From: Oscheius tipulae
Taxonomy: Eukaryota; Nematoda; Chromadorea; Rhabditida; Rhabditidae
Direction: 5' to 3'
Length of the DNA: 64,000 bases
Assembly (NCBI GenBank): GCA_037178975.1
Contig: JASJZH010000006.1
Span: forward strand, 3,348,001 to 3,412,000
The notes under the pieces are model-generated. The model worked only from the letters and a program-made list of their open reading frames with translations. It did no database searches and was not told where the DNA came from. The translations under genes were made by a program, and so were the position numbers. Shown piece after piece: positions 49,774-62,797 of this stretch; position 1 is the stretch's first letter, and each line of letters starts with the position of its first letter.

Positions 49774-49780
49774 TTTTATA
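49774..49780 (-). promoter_or_regulatory. TATA box candidate for the Thr-rich secreted protein
   Basis: TATAAAA on the minus strand, about 290 bases upstream of the start at 49485. The distance implies a leader, perhaps spliced. Weak inference. Confidence 0.3.
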
Positions 49781-50448
49781 CTCACGCCAGCAGGCCTCGG
49801 TTTTTCGATCACTTTCAATTTATCAACGCCTTTTTAATATTTTCTTTTTTATGTTTGCCTATAACAAAAATAGAAGTTGAACATTCTAGAAAAATCTGGT
49901 TTGAGGTTTGAATTGGATGAGCTGGATTAAAGAAGGATATATCACCCCATGTGGTTACGCAAATGCTCGTCAAAGCTATGGACTACTGTATTCTAATTGT
50001 TTTGAGCTATTCTATACTGCTACTTTTAGCTGTTCAGACACACTATACAAGTTTTCAAGGCAACGAGTGCAAATCAACTTCAATTTAAATTATACAAGTT
50101 ATAGGGCTACCTTGTAACAATTTTATTCTGCGATATGTTTCTCGAGCAATGTTGTAACAAAAAGTGATAAGGAAGAAAGTACGAGAGTAAAAAGTCGCGA
50201 GAAAAGTGTCGGAATCAATGTGGTCGAAAAGAAACATAAGAACTTAACGGGACTGGTTTTAACTGGTAAGTAAGACAGTGAAGTAGCATGTGACTATTTG
50301 AGAAGAATAGTCAATTGCGGAGACTGCTTTTTGAGAAAGACGAACCAGTATCGTTTGAGTGATGAGGGCTGTCCCGCGGACAATTGAAGAATTACCGAGT
50401 GGTTTCTTTTAGGCGGTGGTTGTTGCGCTGTAACTACATGGGAGAATC
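49781..50448. other. Intergenic, nothing recognised
   Basis: About 670 bases between the Thr-rich protein's upstream region and the end of the SLC35 gene. AT-rich; no conserved frame seen. Confidence 0.35.
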
Positions 50449-51956
50449 TTATGCTTTGGACGGTCTGACCATCAAGAGACCACTCTTTGAGCTATTACCT
50501 AGCTTACTAAACTCAAATGGGGAAGAAGGGGCTTTGTATGGGTAGAGGGTGTACATGATGATGGATGCTATCACAAGCCCAGATCCAAGGGTGAAGAAAA
50601 AGCCAGGAACAAAGTCAAAAAGAAGCCAGGATCCCACAGCAGCTCCAATAATCGCCATGCTCTGAAGACGATCTGGCTCTATAATACTTAAACAGTACCT
50701 GAGCATAAGCCTTGAGAATGTTGTCGGCATATTTGATGACAATGGAGATGAGTAGCCCTCCGACCGAATTTGTCACAGTCAAGCAGATGACCAAGAAGTC
50801 CCATCCTCGGAACATTCCTTCTGTAAAAGATATGTTGCTTGCTTGGTTCTATTCCCGGCTTGTCGCTGAAGCAGTTTCAAAATGTCAGCCCTCAAAGGAG
50901 CGAAGGGAACATGAAAACACTTGTGTACACTTGGCTCGGTCGCATTGTCCTCCCGTGAACCCAACGCCAGGGTTTCTAGACCTCCGGCGTCGGATGCCCT
51001 CTCCGACTGACCGGACACCCCGTCCATCCGGCCATTGTGCACACCCTTTGAGGTGTCGAGGTCTCCCCTTTTTTGCACTTGTTTGCAGTTCTAGGATTGT
51101 GTTCCCTGACTCACGGCTATGGATCGTCTCCCAGTCGTAGAGCCACATAGAAAACAAAGAGATCGGTAGACCAAGAACTGCGAGGCGTATGTTTTGCATC
51201 CAGACAGAAACTTCGCTTTGCTTAAGAACCTTTTCCAGATAAACTCCGGCGAAAGCCGATGTGAAACACATGCTGATCACACTGATAAAACCAAGGATAG
51301 GCTTTTGTTCGACATTCTCATTCTCAGCAGGAGGAGAATAGACAAGTTGAACATCAATGACACCTGAAATTGGTATCTCCCAGTCATGCGCAAGCCCGAT
51401 ACCCATGACAAGAAGAGTCAGTGCAATCCACTGTTTTGAGGACAGTCGTTTACCGAGAACTACGTACATGAGCATAGCTGTAGTGAAAATTTTCATCTGA
51501 TAAGCAATCTGTAAGTAGGTTTCGTAACATTATTCTTAACCATACTTACACAAAACGTTGTTGCCTCCAAATGACTCAAAGAAATGTAATAGAGATTGTT
51601 TTGCAAGGTATAAATCAATGCAGGAAGACAAATTTTGGCGGTTTCTGCCATGTCATCGTAAATGGCTGCTTTCAGTTCTTTGAAAAATCTGAAGAATAGC
51701 AGTTATTCAGAAGCAAGCTTACTTTGTTATTGATCTGCTGTTATAGATGATAATAGCTGAACAAACTGTCAATTTGATGATTTCCATCATGAATACGTTG
51801 ACTGTAGTCAGAAAAACTGTGTCTTCCGATCGGTATCTTGAATATCGGGCCATTAGAGGCATGCTGAATGTTTTGTACTTGTGAAAATAGCCACTACCTG
51901 GCTTGCTGTAGGGTAAGTAGTAACAAGCCACCATATTTGAACTTGGAATCGGTCAT
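50449..51956 (-). CDS. SLC35A-type nucleotide-sugar transporter
   Basis: ATG at 51956 starts MTDSKFKYGGLLLLTLQQA; a 34-base intron joins this to SMPLMARYSRYRSEDTVFLTTVNVFMMEIIKL, the standard SLC35A N-terminus. Then ICLPALIYTLQNNLYYISLSHLEATTFC, YQMKIFTTAMLMYVVLGKRLSSKQWIALTLL, GFISVISMCFTSAFAGVYLEKVLK, VWMQNIRLAVLGLPISLFSMWLYDW, GWDFLVICLTVTNSVGGLLISIVIKYADNILKAYAQ, and SMAIIGAAVGSWLLFDF, ending MVRPSKA at 50449. Ten membrane segments and the QNNLYY, QMKI and KYADNILK motifs place it with UDP-galactose, UDP-GlcNAc or CMP-sialate carriers of the Golgi. Substrate not decidable. One intron (about 50824-51115) is near 290 bases and GC-rich, unlike the others. Confidence 0.92.
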
Positions 51957-53042
51957 TTTGACCAAAATTCCAGAAACGAGAGTAGACTCGTCAAAAACGT
52001 GGCCGACAAAAGTGCGTAAGGGACCCGACGGCGATTCCAGAGATGATATCTGAAAACCAGCCGTGTAGACATGTGGACGAGACTTCTCGGCTTTCGAAAG
52101 TACTTCGGATATACTGTTCATTAAATCCCGGGTGCTTTGTCTTAGTGGGGCTATCATGGGTGGCCGCGTGTCGCACACTCTCCAGAACGCGCTCAAGAGG
52201 ACCAAAAAATGGACTCTTGAAAGGCGACGCCCCAGCTTAGACTGAGACTACAGCTTGCAGCTTGGAACATCTGTACTGACCGTGTTGAACATCGAAAAAA
52301 AGGGAAGTATGGACTAATTTGGGAAGGAATACATACGAGACACAGTGAATATTGTGTAACAGTTCAACATCGTTTTGAAACCTAGGGCATTCCGGTGTTC
52401 TAAAATGTGATCCCGATGATTTGACTTTAACTTCGGACGATAACATATCCACTGAATTTGGAAGATCTAAATAGAGGTTATTCAGTATGCATCGGCAGTT
52501 CTGTTCTAGTACTCAAAGTTTAAAATTTAAAAGAGTGTGATTAGTGGTGACTCTGTTACTTCCCCTTAATGTCTGTTTCAAAGAGGGGAAAACCGGGACC
52601 AAGATTGGATAAGTTCTTCAGTTATTATGCTAACATGACTGTGCCAAGAGGTAGGCCGAAAACTTTTTCAGCGATAGAGGCAGCATTCAATCTTCATTTG
52701 AAAATGCTACAACTTTGTTTAAAAACATAATGACAGTCCCAAAAATAGAGCCATGCTCTCCTCGCGCTCGGCCTTGTCCCTCTTCTCGGGAGAGCTGTCT
52801 CGGCTTCCCAAAAGAGAATCGTCCCAATTGGCGGAGTCTTGTTCATATCGTGACTCCCTGTCAGACCCTCCCTTATCCCTTATCTCCCTCTCTGTCTCCT
52901 CTTTTTGTCTGCTATTTCGAGCTCGACTGCCTCGAGCTATTTGCGCGATTTTGAGCCCGCCTCCTCTCTTCTATATACTCAGTCCAGCGGGCGCGAGGTC
53001 AGCTCGGACGTCGTCGGCACTACCGTATTCCAAGTTCAATCC
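51957..53042. other. Intergenic, divergent promoter region
   Basis: About 1.1 kb between the SLC35A gene (minus) and the Cys-rich secreted gene (plus); it should carry both promoters. An open frame runs upstream of the SLC35A start on the minus strand but lacks motifs and is probably leader. Confidence 0.4.
52972..52977 (+). promoter_or_regulatory. TATA box of the Cys-rich secreted gene
   Basis: TATATA about 70 bases upstream of the ATG at 53043, preceded by a C/T-rich stretch. Position fits a core promoter. Confidence 0.45.
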
Positions 53043-56000
53043 ATGCGACTTCTACTTATCCTTCCAGCTCTTTTCATAGGAGGGGTGGCTGCTAATGCTG
53101 GTAAGATCCGAGAGCCTCGGTCCATATCACTACTGTATCCCCTTTCTCTCTGCGTTCGAATTTCTTCAAACTTTGCTCTGACCATTTCAGCCTTTTCATT
53201 CCTTATCTAGATTTCAGACACATTTTGCTGACTTGCTAACTTAGAGAGTTTATATATTTGCAACTCTTTCAAAATGATGAATTCTGCAAGTTCGATGGGG
53301 CCGCTCTTTATTTTAAGACAGTTCTTAAAAAAACTCAAACTAGCCATTAATGCAGATCAATTTTCTAACGTGCGCGATTTGTCTGTTTGGTCTTTTCTCT
53401 TTTATCCATCGAAGGCTTCGATCATGTTTGTGTTGATCTCGCAAGAGCTGCGCACGCCGAAAAAGACCCTCTGCTCTGGGAGTTTTGAAGACAAGAAGTC
53501 CTTTGATTGCTGAAGGACAGACTTTTCTTTTTCAACCACTTCTTCTTTTTTTTTTAGCAAAACCTGGCAAACGGAAGACTTGTTAGGGTTTATTTTGTGC
53601 GGCGTGCTATACAACCAGCTATTCTAAATTTTATATAGTTTTGTTTCAAACTAAAAGTGATTTCTACTAAAACTTTTGTTTAGCTACATTATAAAACAAG
53701 CATGTTCCATCTTTTTATCATTATAAGCTAAGATCCTCACTGACTTTCAAGAAAACATGTTAGGGTTCAATTTGGAGGTATCCAGCAGCTGTTCAGGAGT
53801 CGCTGTCGAACGGCACTGTACACATGTGTTTCTTCTGTTTGTCCATCACACGTAGTTTCATATGTCGCGAACACGAGCGCGCTGACCGCAAACAGACTCA
53901 TACGCCACTGCTTGAGAGGAGCGTCACGCCGCCACTGATAACGTGATCAAAAATTTTTGGAATCCATTTCATAGTCTTCTTCTGAAGATATTGCCACTAA
54001 CTTATGTGAAAGTCTGGACAGAATACAACAACCTCCAAAGACGGTAGTCTACGACTCGCGCAGTATGTTTGTCTCCCCGCCATATACTTTTTTCACGACA
54101 CATCTTCCGGTATCGCGTTGGTCAGCAGTCGCATCGTTTCTTGTTAATCTACTTAGGAGGCACGCAGCTTCTCACCTCAATTGTCCACACGCGAGCGAAA
54201 GAATACCGAGCACCCAAACGAAATCGCCATCAATTTTTCTACCTTTCAGCGTCTCGGCAAGCTGCCGTCAATAAGGCTATTGAACAAACCAAGTCGAGGC
54301 AGAGTGCTTCCCAGACTCCTGCTCGTGCCAACAACAAGCAGAACGTTTGTATAAAAGTTGAGAAAAGAGAGTCATTCTTCAGCAAAGTCCTGGCAGAAAT
54401 GAAAACCTTGATGTTGAGCGATTGAACAAGCTCATTCGGGCATTGGACAAAACTTGGGTTCATCCCAAATCAGGAGCTAAAGAGCCTTTTGGCAGCAATT
54501 TCCAGGTTTGCTAGAATGTGTTTTCTAACTATAAAATCGTCTCAGTACAAGAAAACATGCGCATCAATCTATAAGGCTCGACACGGAGCCTGTCAACAGC
54601 TCGGTTTTGGAGTCATGTGTTTCAATTACTGTCATGAACGAGGTAAATGGCCTATTTGTTAATCTCATTACGTTTTAGGAGAGAAGCTTTCTTTCCGCTG
54701 TCAAGATGCTTCGGATGCTGCTTACTGCAGGCAGTCGGGAACATTCGAGACTTTCCTTGCCAAATACAGAAAGGATGCTTACAAGGCCAAGGCCTACATT
54801 CATCAGGTTTTTTGAAATTTGACGAAGTTTTCACATTACTTTTCAGATGATTTCCCGATGCTACGCAACAGCAATTTGCAATACTCAATCTGGTATTTTG
54901 AACTCTACCATTATTGATGAGGATGAAACTACTACTGAGCGTACAACTAAGGTGAGTATTCAAGAGCTGTTGATTTATCAGTTGCTACTGTATGGGTAGT
55001 TTTACACCAGGGACACCAATATGAAATCCCGCTTTTTGGTTTTCAAATCCCCGATCCTTCTGCTGCTTGAGCCGTAGAGCACGTCTTTATTTGTCAAAGC
55101 ATGCGCTTTTGTTCCCCAGGTCAATCGTCTTCGTCTCTTGACTCGTGCTCCGAAAGGAAAGACTACAACAACAACCGAGACCCCTGAACCGGAGCCACAA
55201 CCGGAGGAGCCAGTGGATATCGAAGAAGAGGTCACAGAAGCTCCTTCTACCGTTACCAAGAAAAAGGTATGAGCATGTGACTTTTGGCCGTATTAGTGCT
55301 TAGTTTGGCATGACACTTCTGAAATTTTGTTACAGTATTGTTAGGATGTTTATTCTCAAAGCATTCTCGAATTTTGCAGCCTACCCTCAGTGTAAACAAG
55401 AAAAGAGCTTCTCCTCGCCCAAAGGTGACAAAAGCTACTGTCACACCGGCCCCAGAAACGACTACCACAGCCAAGGCCAACATTTGGGACAAGTAATTTG
55501 TTTGGGAGCAGTAAAATAACGGTTTTTAGATTCACTGTGGGCCAGAAAGCCAAGCCCACACCAAAGTACATTCCATTCTGGCAGAGGTTGATTACCTCGA
55601 CAACTGTCAAGCCCAACAGCAGCGAGAGTGAAGTGAGCGGTGAGACAGAACAGGTAAAAAGGAAAATTTATTTGGTTTTACATAATTTTAGCCGACACCT
55701 GGCCCGGAAGAAACCCCGGAACCTGAAGAGAAAACAGTGGAAGTAACGGAAGAATCGGTTGAAGAGACTACCGCTGCCGCTTTGAAAACGTAAGAGTCGT
55801 CATTTTCTAAAACTATTTGGAAATTCAGAACGACGAAGACTGTCAAGTTCAATCCTACCGAAAAACACACTTTCAAGCCTCTTCCTGTGACGACTCCTCC
55901 CCCTCCAGGACCCGAACTGGCTTTCCAGAAGCCTGGTGATGGAACAAGCGAACAAGGTAGCGCTTGTAGTTGTTTTGCATGAAAACAAATATTATAGGGC

Positions 56001-56074
56001 CCGGTTTTTGGAACAGATTCCAGCCAAATCGTTGGTATCAGTCGATTCACTACGTGACGAACACTGGAAAATAA
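53043..56074 (+). CDS. Novel secreted protein: Cys-rich domain plus Thr/Pro/Glu-rich tail
   Basis: The start at 53043 gives [20 protein letters not shown] 1.15 kb first intron (53102 to about 54256) joins it in frame to [19 protein letters not shown] domain of about 120 residues follows: [76 protein letters not shown] and [15 protein letters not shown], with eight cysteines. The rest is low complexity: [37 protein letters not shown], with short aromatic patches (KYIPFWQRL). An intron at about 55956-55996 leads to a last exon with [19 protein letters not shown], stop at 56074; without it the frame ends at 55982. The tail is likely O-glycosylated. Family not recognised; perhaps a matrix or cuticle protein. 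Confidence 0.78.
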
Positions 56075-56709
56075 CAATCTGCAATACAGGGCACGGGTCA
56101 CCGCTCCTCGCGTACAAGTCAAGGAGAGTATTCGCTATACACGTTGTAGTCTGATACCTTAGACGTTCATTTGATAACTTTTCCCTTTGAAAACAAAACC
56201 GCTCAATATATGTATACCACATTGGTCTTCACATCAGTCACATTGTCTTTCACCCCTTCTATTTGAGATATTGTCATGTATGTTCCATGGAACGTTTCAA
56301 CTTCTATCGTGATAGACACTTCGGGATAATAAAGTTTATTTAAAAAACTCGAGATTATTATGGCCGGATTACTATGGCTTCGTACATGTCTCCAATCGTT
56401 CCCTATAAACTCGGTCTGTCGCATTCTTCAAACGCACTTTGAAAAAATTTATTTTTGTCATGTTTAAACCCACATTTGAGCGTACGAATCACTTTGAGCT
56501 TTGTTTACAAGCAAATAGATTTGAAGGAACATTTACACACACGGATTTAAGTCAATCTAGTGAAGGTTCTACAGGAGATGTAGTAATCGAACAGATGATA
56601 TATACGCATTAAAATATTACAGAAAACATGGGTGAAGAAGGCAGAAAAAGCGTGATTTATACTTTAGTCGATGAGCGAAATCTGTGCGAACCCGGTCAAT
56701 GTACGCTCG
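56075..56709. other. Intergenic, convergent 3' ends
   Basis: About 635 bases between two converging genes. AT-rich, with no feature beyond expected 3' untranslated sequence. Confidence 0.4.
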
Positions 56710-58377
56710 TCAGGAACCTAAAGCACACTTTTTGAAAGAAGCAGCTTGAGAACATACCTCGTTAGCAGCAACACCAGAATTAAGGGCAAAAGTGACGGAA
56801 CGACGATCGCTGCCCTGCTGAGCCAGCTGAATCAATTTCTGAAGATTGGCAGCCATGATGACGAGATCGTGGCAGTCAATCAGCTCGGCACTGACCAGCT
56901 CGTGAGCGATTCCGTCGACAGTGTCGGTCGAAGGCGTGTAGTCGAACTTGATGTCGTTCAGCTCACGCTGCTGGTTTCTGACACGAAGCACCTAAATCCA
57001 AACTGAGTCATCTTCCAAATTTTGTTAACCAGGTTGAGAGTGACATCGTCACCAGGGTTGACCGGCTGAGCAGGAGTAGCAGTGACAGTAGCCGTGGCAT
57101 GCTCCTCCTCGTCACTGGACTCCGATCCACTTCCAGCAGGTTCATCGTATTCGAACTCCCAGTTTCCGTCCTTGTCCTTCTTGAGTTTTCCGGAAGCCAC
57201 CTAACGTTTACATAGTGAAATAACCAAACTGCTTACCTTCTTAGCCTGACTCGATTGATGTGAGATGCTGGGGACGGCTGAGAGATTCTCGATAAGAGCG
57301 TGGACCAAATGCTTCTTATCCTTGGCCTTTTTGAAGAAAGAATATTTCAGCAACTCCGTAGCAGTGGGTCGCTTGGTGGGATCTTTCTGAAAACTCATTC
57401 GTGTCAAAAATAGACAGAGCCTCACCTGAAGACAGTCCTTGATCAGAGTACGGAACGACTTTCCATATGCTTTGTACTGATCCTTCCTCTCGGCATTGGT
57501 GTCCAGAGTCGGCGGGTCATTCTGGAGCGTGAGCATCAGGACCTTCATCGGAGGATATTTGTGGTAAGGAGCAGTTCCAGTAGCAAGCTCGATAGCGAGA
57601 ATACCGAGGCTCCAGATATCGGCCTTGAAGTCGTATCCCTGAACCTGTTCCATCACTTCCGGAGCCATCCAACAGGGAGTTCCGACGAAAGTGTGCCGAA
57701 CTTTCTAAACAATGGCTATATTATTTTTGTTTACATTATTGAACCTGACGCGAAAGATCACCACCGGAAGCGGCCAGCCAACCGGAGACACCAAAATCAG
57801 CAATTTGAACAGTTCCGTCGTCATTAAGGAGAATGTTTCCGGCCTTGATGTCACGATGGATTTGTCCACTCTGATGGAAGTATTCGAGTCCACGGAGACA
57901 CTCGCGGAGCACGGTAGCGATCGTAGACTCGTCCAAAACACCGTACATAGCCTGGTCCTTGCCGATGGCCTTGATCTTCCTCTTGAGAATGTCCAGCATG
58001 GAACCACTGTTCAAAAGACGCATCACGACCCAGAGCTCCTCCCCTACAACGAAAGACGTGAAGTAGTTGACGACGTTCTGATGACTGCACTGTGACATAG
58101 CCTAAACAATTGATTTCATGAATAAAAACGGCGTCATACCGAAATCTCGTGACTCAGCTCATCGACGGACGTCTGGCACTTTTCCAGATTGATACATTTG
58201 ATGGCACACTTCTCATTTCGCGGAATGCACATAGCCTGTAAAATGTCCTTGTGAAGAGAGGAGAGAAAAGCTTACCCTGTAGACAGTAGCAGTGGCTCCA
58301 ACCCCGATCGACTCTCCCAGTTCGTAGGACTGACGGTTGTTGGGCCATGGATCTTTGTTGTCTGAAGGATCTGTCAT
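56710..58377 (-). CDS. gck-3: STE20 kinase of the SPAK/OSR1 group (GCK-3)
   Basis: ATG at 58377: [20 protein letters not shown], then [15 protein letters not shown], lysine in [12 protein letters not shown], the Ser/Thr kinase core with [27 protein letters not shown], and the T-loop [35 protein letters not shown] closes the kinase. A linker with [14 protein letters not shown] and an acidic SESSDEEEH stretch leads to the conserved C-terminal docking domain: [54 protein letters not shown], ending KKCALGS. The docking domain binds RFxV motifs of WNK kinases and cation-chloride cotransporters. In worms GCK-3 acts with WNK-1 in osmotic control and excretory canal growth. Match of both halves makes the call secure; start choice is moderate, as worm orthologues can have a longer N-terminus. 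Confidence 0.95.
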
Positions 58378-59000
58378 GCTGCAAATTGAATAATTACCGA
58401 CTGCGAATGGCCAAAAAATAATAGCCAATTTCGGGTTCGCTATCGGATATTGGAGGTGAGGGTGTGCCGCAAAATATTTTGGACATATCTCTCTGATGGA
58501 AAGACATCGCTTATGGTGAAAGAGAGTCTTCTCATCATAAAAATTGTCTGTCATCGTGGCAATCGGAAATTGTCTACGGGCAGGGAGATGTCGCAAAATG
58601 ATGGTGGCGTGCAAAAAAAAGAGGGGAGAGGGAATGGGAAATCAATAAGGGATGAATAAAGAAATGGTAATGAGGATAGAGGTATTGTAGTGTGAAAACA
58701 CTTCAAAATGGATGAGAAAACAAATATAAAACCCTTTATTTTGATTATGAACGAGGAAATTTACTCCAAGATCACAGGTAAAGTGATCGCCCGATAGAGA
58801 GGAGGGTGCGAGACGCATCGAGGACGGTGCATAATCGCATTTGCATGACAATAGGCGGCAACGTACCAAGTAAACTGATATAAATACAAAACCAGAGAAA
58901 AGGAGGGAATAATTTATACCAGACGCGTGTAGTAGTACAGACACAGACCGGAGAGGAGTCGTTTTTTTTATCACAGATTGTCCACGTATGGCAAAGCACC
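58378..59000. other. Spacer between GCK-3 start and SNX-6 end
   Basis: Both genes are on the minus strand, SNX-6 upstream. An AATAAA for SNX-6 lies on the minus strand near 58735, about 260 bases after its stop. The remaining 350 bases may carry the GCK-3 promoter or further leader exons. Confidence 0.4.
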
Positions 59001-62000
59001 CTAGATCTCCTTGATTCTAGTCAACGATTCGTCCAACATCTGGATTTGCGCCTGAAAAGAGGCTGTCAGGGCGCGCATTTATCAAAGAAAAGACTGAGTA
59101 GCGGACGGTCATCACACTGATGGCCAGTGAAGCGGCAGTGTTTAAAAGCACCTCATTCTAAACGAATGAGTCAGCCCGTTTTCATAAACATTTCAGACCG
59201 AACGTCACTTTTTTTCCGAACGACCTGATGTCATTTTTTAGTGAGTTTTTGGACGCCTGATGGCAAGCAAAGTGCAAAATTTTGCAGAAATAGTAAGACT
59301 TTTAAGCCGCTATAAAAAAGCGCCGCCATTTGCTATCTTCTGTTTGCAAGGCGTCTGCAGATTACAAGAACTGACCTTAGCGTGTTTCAACTCCAAGTCG
59401 ACCAAATCCTCGAGGTTTTTCTTGAAGGCGGCAACGCGACGCTTTTTCAGATCCTTCAGTTCGGTCTTAGCCAAGGCGCTGATGTCCTCGAACTTCTTAC
59501 AGGCCTCTTGTTGGTCTTGTTCAGCCTGCAAAAAGCGTCTGTTTACCAAAACTTCAGTGGGATAACAACCTTGGGGATATCCTTGTTTCGTCCACGAGCG
59601 CGTTCCAAATTCTTGTTAGCCGATTCATAGTTGGCGAGACATCTCATGCGCCGGTAGAGAAGATCCTGAACCACATGTTTAGCTTCACGTGAGCGTTCAG
59701 CTGATTCTGTTGAAAGTGCCTGATCAAACAGAAGCAAAAAGCGCGATAAGCGACCACAAAATCATGAGAATCGATGCTACCTAAAGACTGAAAGTGTCTG
59801 GCAACCATAAAGTGACAGATTTCTGGAAGAAAAGCTGTACGGATGCACATTTCGGTGTGGAAATGGAGCGCGTGCGATAACCGGAAACCAGCAGCAGACA
59901 AGTGGCCTCCGCTAAGCACTGACCAAAGAATGTTGTTTCATGGGTTTCTTTCACACTGCAGGTGACCTTCCTCAACAGAAGTATTACGCACTTAGTCTTT
60001 GGCGGCAAGTTCAAAATGATATCATTTTCCAAAAGAAGACAACACAACCAACCTTGGCAGCCTGGGTGTCGCGAGTGAAGTACATCAGTGTGTCTGCCAA
60101 CTTCAGTTCTTCGTCATTGGCCGAGCGTCCTTCTACTTTTTTCAGCTTAAACATCGAGTCGGCCGAACGAGCAAGCGTACGGGCAAGAACCTTATCCGGC
60201 TCTCCGCGAGCAAGCCTCTCGAAGTTGTCGCCGAGTTTGGAATAGGTCTCCGAAATGTCTTAAAAGCCATCAATTGGGGAGGGTAGACGGGCTGCGCCCT
60301 ATTGTTTTTCCCATTAGGAGCAAAGAACAATGGCACGGAATAATGGACAAGCCGAAAAGAAAAAAGATGAATGCATGTCTGTTTTGTACTTTGAAGGGCG
60401 ACAAAAGAATTAATAACACTCTCTCTGAAGAAAATGGCTGACTAGGCTCCTTAGCTCCTTGACATAGTAATATAAAACTCACTTTTCCGAAGACGGACTA
60501 CTTTTTCCGCCTTTGTTGCGGCCTCCTTGATGTGATTGTTATAGTCCAAAAGGTAATTGCGCTCCGTTTCGAAGAAATCATCGACATCTTTCTGATATGT
60601 TTTTATATGATTATGAAGAAAGGAGCGATCTACCTGGCCAGATAGGATGACTTCATCAGCCGATTGTGTGAACCGCTTCCAGAACGATTCGACAACTTCC
60701 TTCTTGTTTTTGCCTCGTACCGACAGCTAAAAGACCATTGTCGTAAACAATATAAAAAAGCTCACATCATCCTCGTATTGTAAGAAGATTTTGAAGTTTT
60801 GATCCTGTCTAAAGACTGGATGAGCGGCGATTCGTTGCAAGAAAACTTCGTGCATTGCAACTGTCTTTTTAAACTGTGCCAGGTACTCTCTGAAAAGTGT
60901 TTGTAAGAGAAAAGTATTGACTCACTGTTCTAGTTCTTGTTTCATTTTGAGAAACTCCTCTTTCGTCATTGTCGCTTCTCCCTCTCCTAGTTTCTGCAGT
61001 TTCTCACGAGATGTTTCAAAGTCCGGCTTAGGCGGAGCTGGGGGTATCTGCAAGCGAGTATTTCACAATATTGTCTACCTAGACGAATTGTTGATGTTTA
61101 TGCTCTTTTTAGGGAACCGTAGAACCAAAACAAGTTTACGTTTTCGACGCTTTCTCCTAGAAAATTCGTCATTCTGCTTACAATACGGAAATGCTCACAT
61201 GAACGTGGATTTGGAATCTTTAGCAAGAGGTCGACTCAAAATGATTTTGTCATCTTTTGAATTCTGATTAAACAGGCAGGTTTTCTTCTAATCAAGAACA
61301 CATTGGAACACAAAATATTTTAATGGTGAGACTTTGACACCACAAAATTTCGTCATTTCTATTTCGCAACTACGCTCGTAAACATAAATTAAGAAATTTT
61401 GAAACGAACTCACAATGAATCCAGCGTAGTTCTCATTCTCATCTAGGGCGCCATGTAGCCACATAAACTCTTCGTGTTCTCGAACCACTGACGTTTCGCT
61501 TTTCATATCCGACAATTGCGTTCTTGTATGAACTGTGTATTTGACCTGCAATGGAATTTGAAAAATGAAAAAACAATGGAAATTTTCACCTTATCTCGTT
61601 CGGAAAGAGCATCAGAAATGTCGACAAGAATAGCATTTTCTTGGTTGACATCAATGTGGATTTCCTCGGTCCGATGCTGAAAAAGGCTGTATCTGATGGG
61701 GCGATTCAAACCATTTGAATGTTGCGAACGATGAGTCCCCTATGAATGCATGCAATCAATTCACCCAACCCCTTTTTGACTGATAAGGAAACGCCATGCT
61801 CCGCTCAGCCCGTGGCAGAGCGCTTTTTTTGCTATTTGTGTTTGTCATACTTTATAATAAGGTGAGTGAAGTAAACTATTGATGAAACCTACAGTTCTGT
61901 GGTCGATGCTGCTGAGATCGTTGTAGTCGTCCGAAGATGAGCCGTTGATATCTATATCGATAGTCGCCGGAGCCGGTGACCGAGGAGCGACCGGGGTCGG

Positions 62001-62054
62001 AGGGTCATTATCCCGTTGAGCGAGCGGGTTATCGAAGACCGTTTCACCGTTCAT
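59001..62054 (-). CDS. snx-6: Sorting nexin of the SNX5/SNX6 group (retromer SNX-BAR)
   Basis: ATG at 62054: [20 protein letters not shown], then an acidic N-terminus. PX domain: [128 protein letters not shown] domain: [117 protein letters not shown], ending RIKEI at 59001. The long PX insert with [10 protein letters not shown] identifies SNX5/6. It pairs with SNX-1 on endosomes for retromer recycling, including engulfment receptors. Introns reach about 380 bases here. Confidence 0.95.
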
Positions 62055-62797
62055 TGCAACAAACTTAAAAAAAAAGAAGTTTGATCGAATTAAGAGGCAG
62101 ACGAAAAAGAAAAATGCACTGATTTCACGTTCCAGATAAGAATTTCAAGAGGATGAAAGCGGCATGCTAACTTTGCTAACTTTTACAAGCTAAAAATCGA
62201 TAAATCTCTGGATCAATCTCGCGTTTGCATCAAAATGGCGTCTTTGGGAGAATGGGGCAAAACCCAAAGGGTTGATGGTACTGGTAACAAATCTGTAAGA
62301 TCTATTTTATCGGATGCTAATTTCGGTTTAATATAGAATAAGTTAGTGCATTAGGCACCAGGAGAAGTTCTGAGCTTTGCAAGATACATAGAAACAATTT
62401 CTAGGCATAAATATACGAGATTTGAGTTTGCATGATTTGCGCAAGCACGGACCTGGCGTCAAGCTGCAACAGTGACCATAGAGCTGTCTCCTGGGCGAAG
62501 GGCGCTGTTACCAAGGAAAACTATATTCCCGATAGTGTGTGTTTGTTACACCAGGAGACGTGATTTCGAAGGGTATTTCATGTTATTTACGGGGGGTGAA
62601 AGTGCCGGATTATTGATCCGTTGTGTGAGTGACGCAGCGTTCGAGGCGCTAGCCACCTGACTTGTTGGCAGATCACACTGAAAAAATAGTAAATAATTTA
62701 TTTACTTCCATAATAAAATGGAAGAAAAGACCCATATTTGGAATGTTATGCAAGAAAATCATCCGACTGCTCGAGGATGACTGTGTTCGGATTGTTT
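62055..62797. other. Intergenic, nothing recognised
   Basis: About 740 bases upstream of SNX-6, likely holding its promoter and the 3' end of the next minus-strand gene. No supported frame. Confidence 0.4.

Noticed and set aside
55688-56122. Long minus-strand frame opposite the Thr/Pro-rich tail
   Set aside because: It is the shadow of the repetitive tail codons; no splice pattern, signal peptide or motif supports it.
57561-58095. Plus-strand frames across the GCK-3 kinase
   Set aside because: They mirror the well-conserved kinase exons on the minus strand and have no own features.
59690-59740. Extra SNX-6 exon reading [18 protein letters not shown]
   Set aside because: Using the acceptor GTGGTTCAG just before DLLYRR gives QAAK-DLLYRR, exactly as in SNX5/6 proteins, so this stretch is intron.
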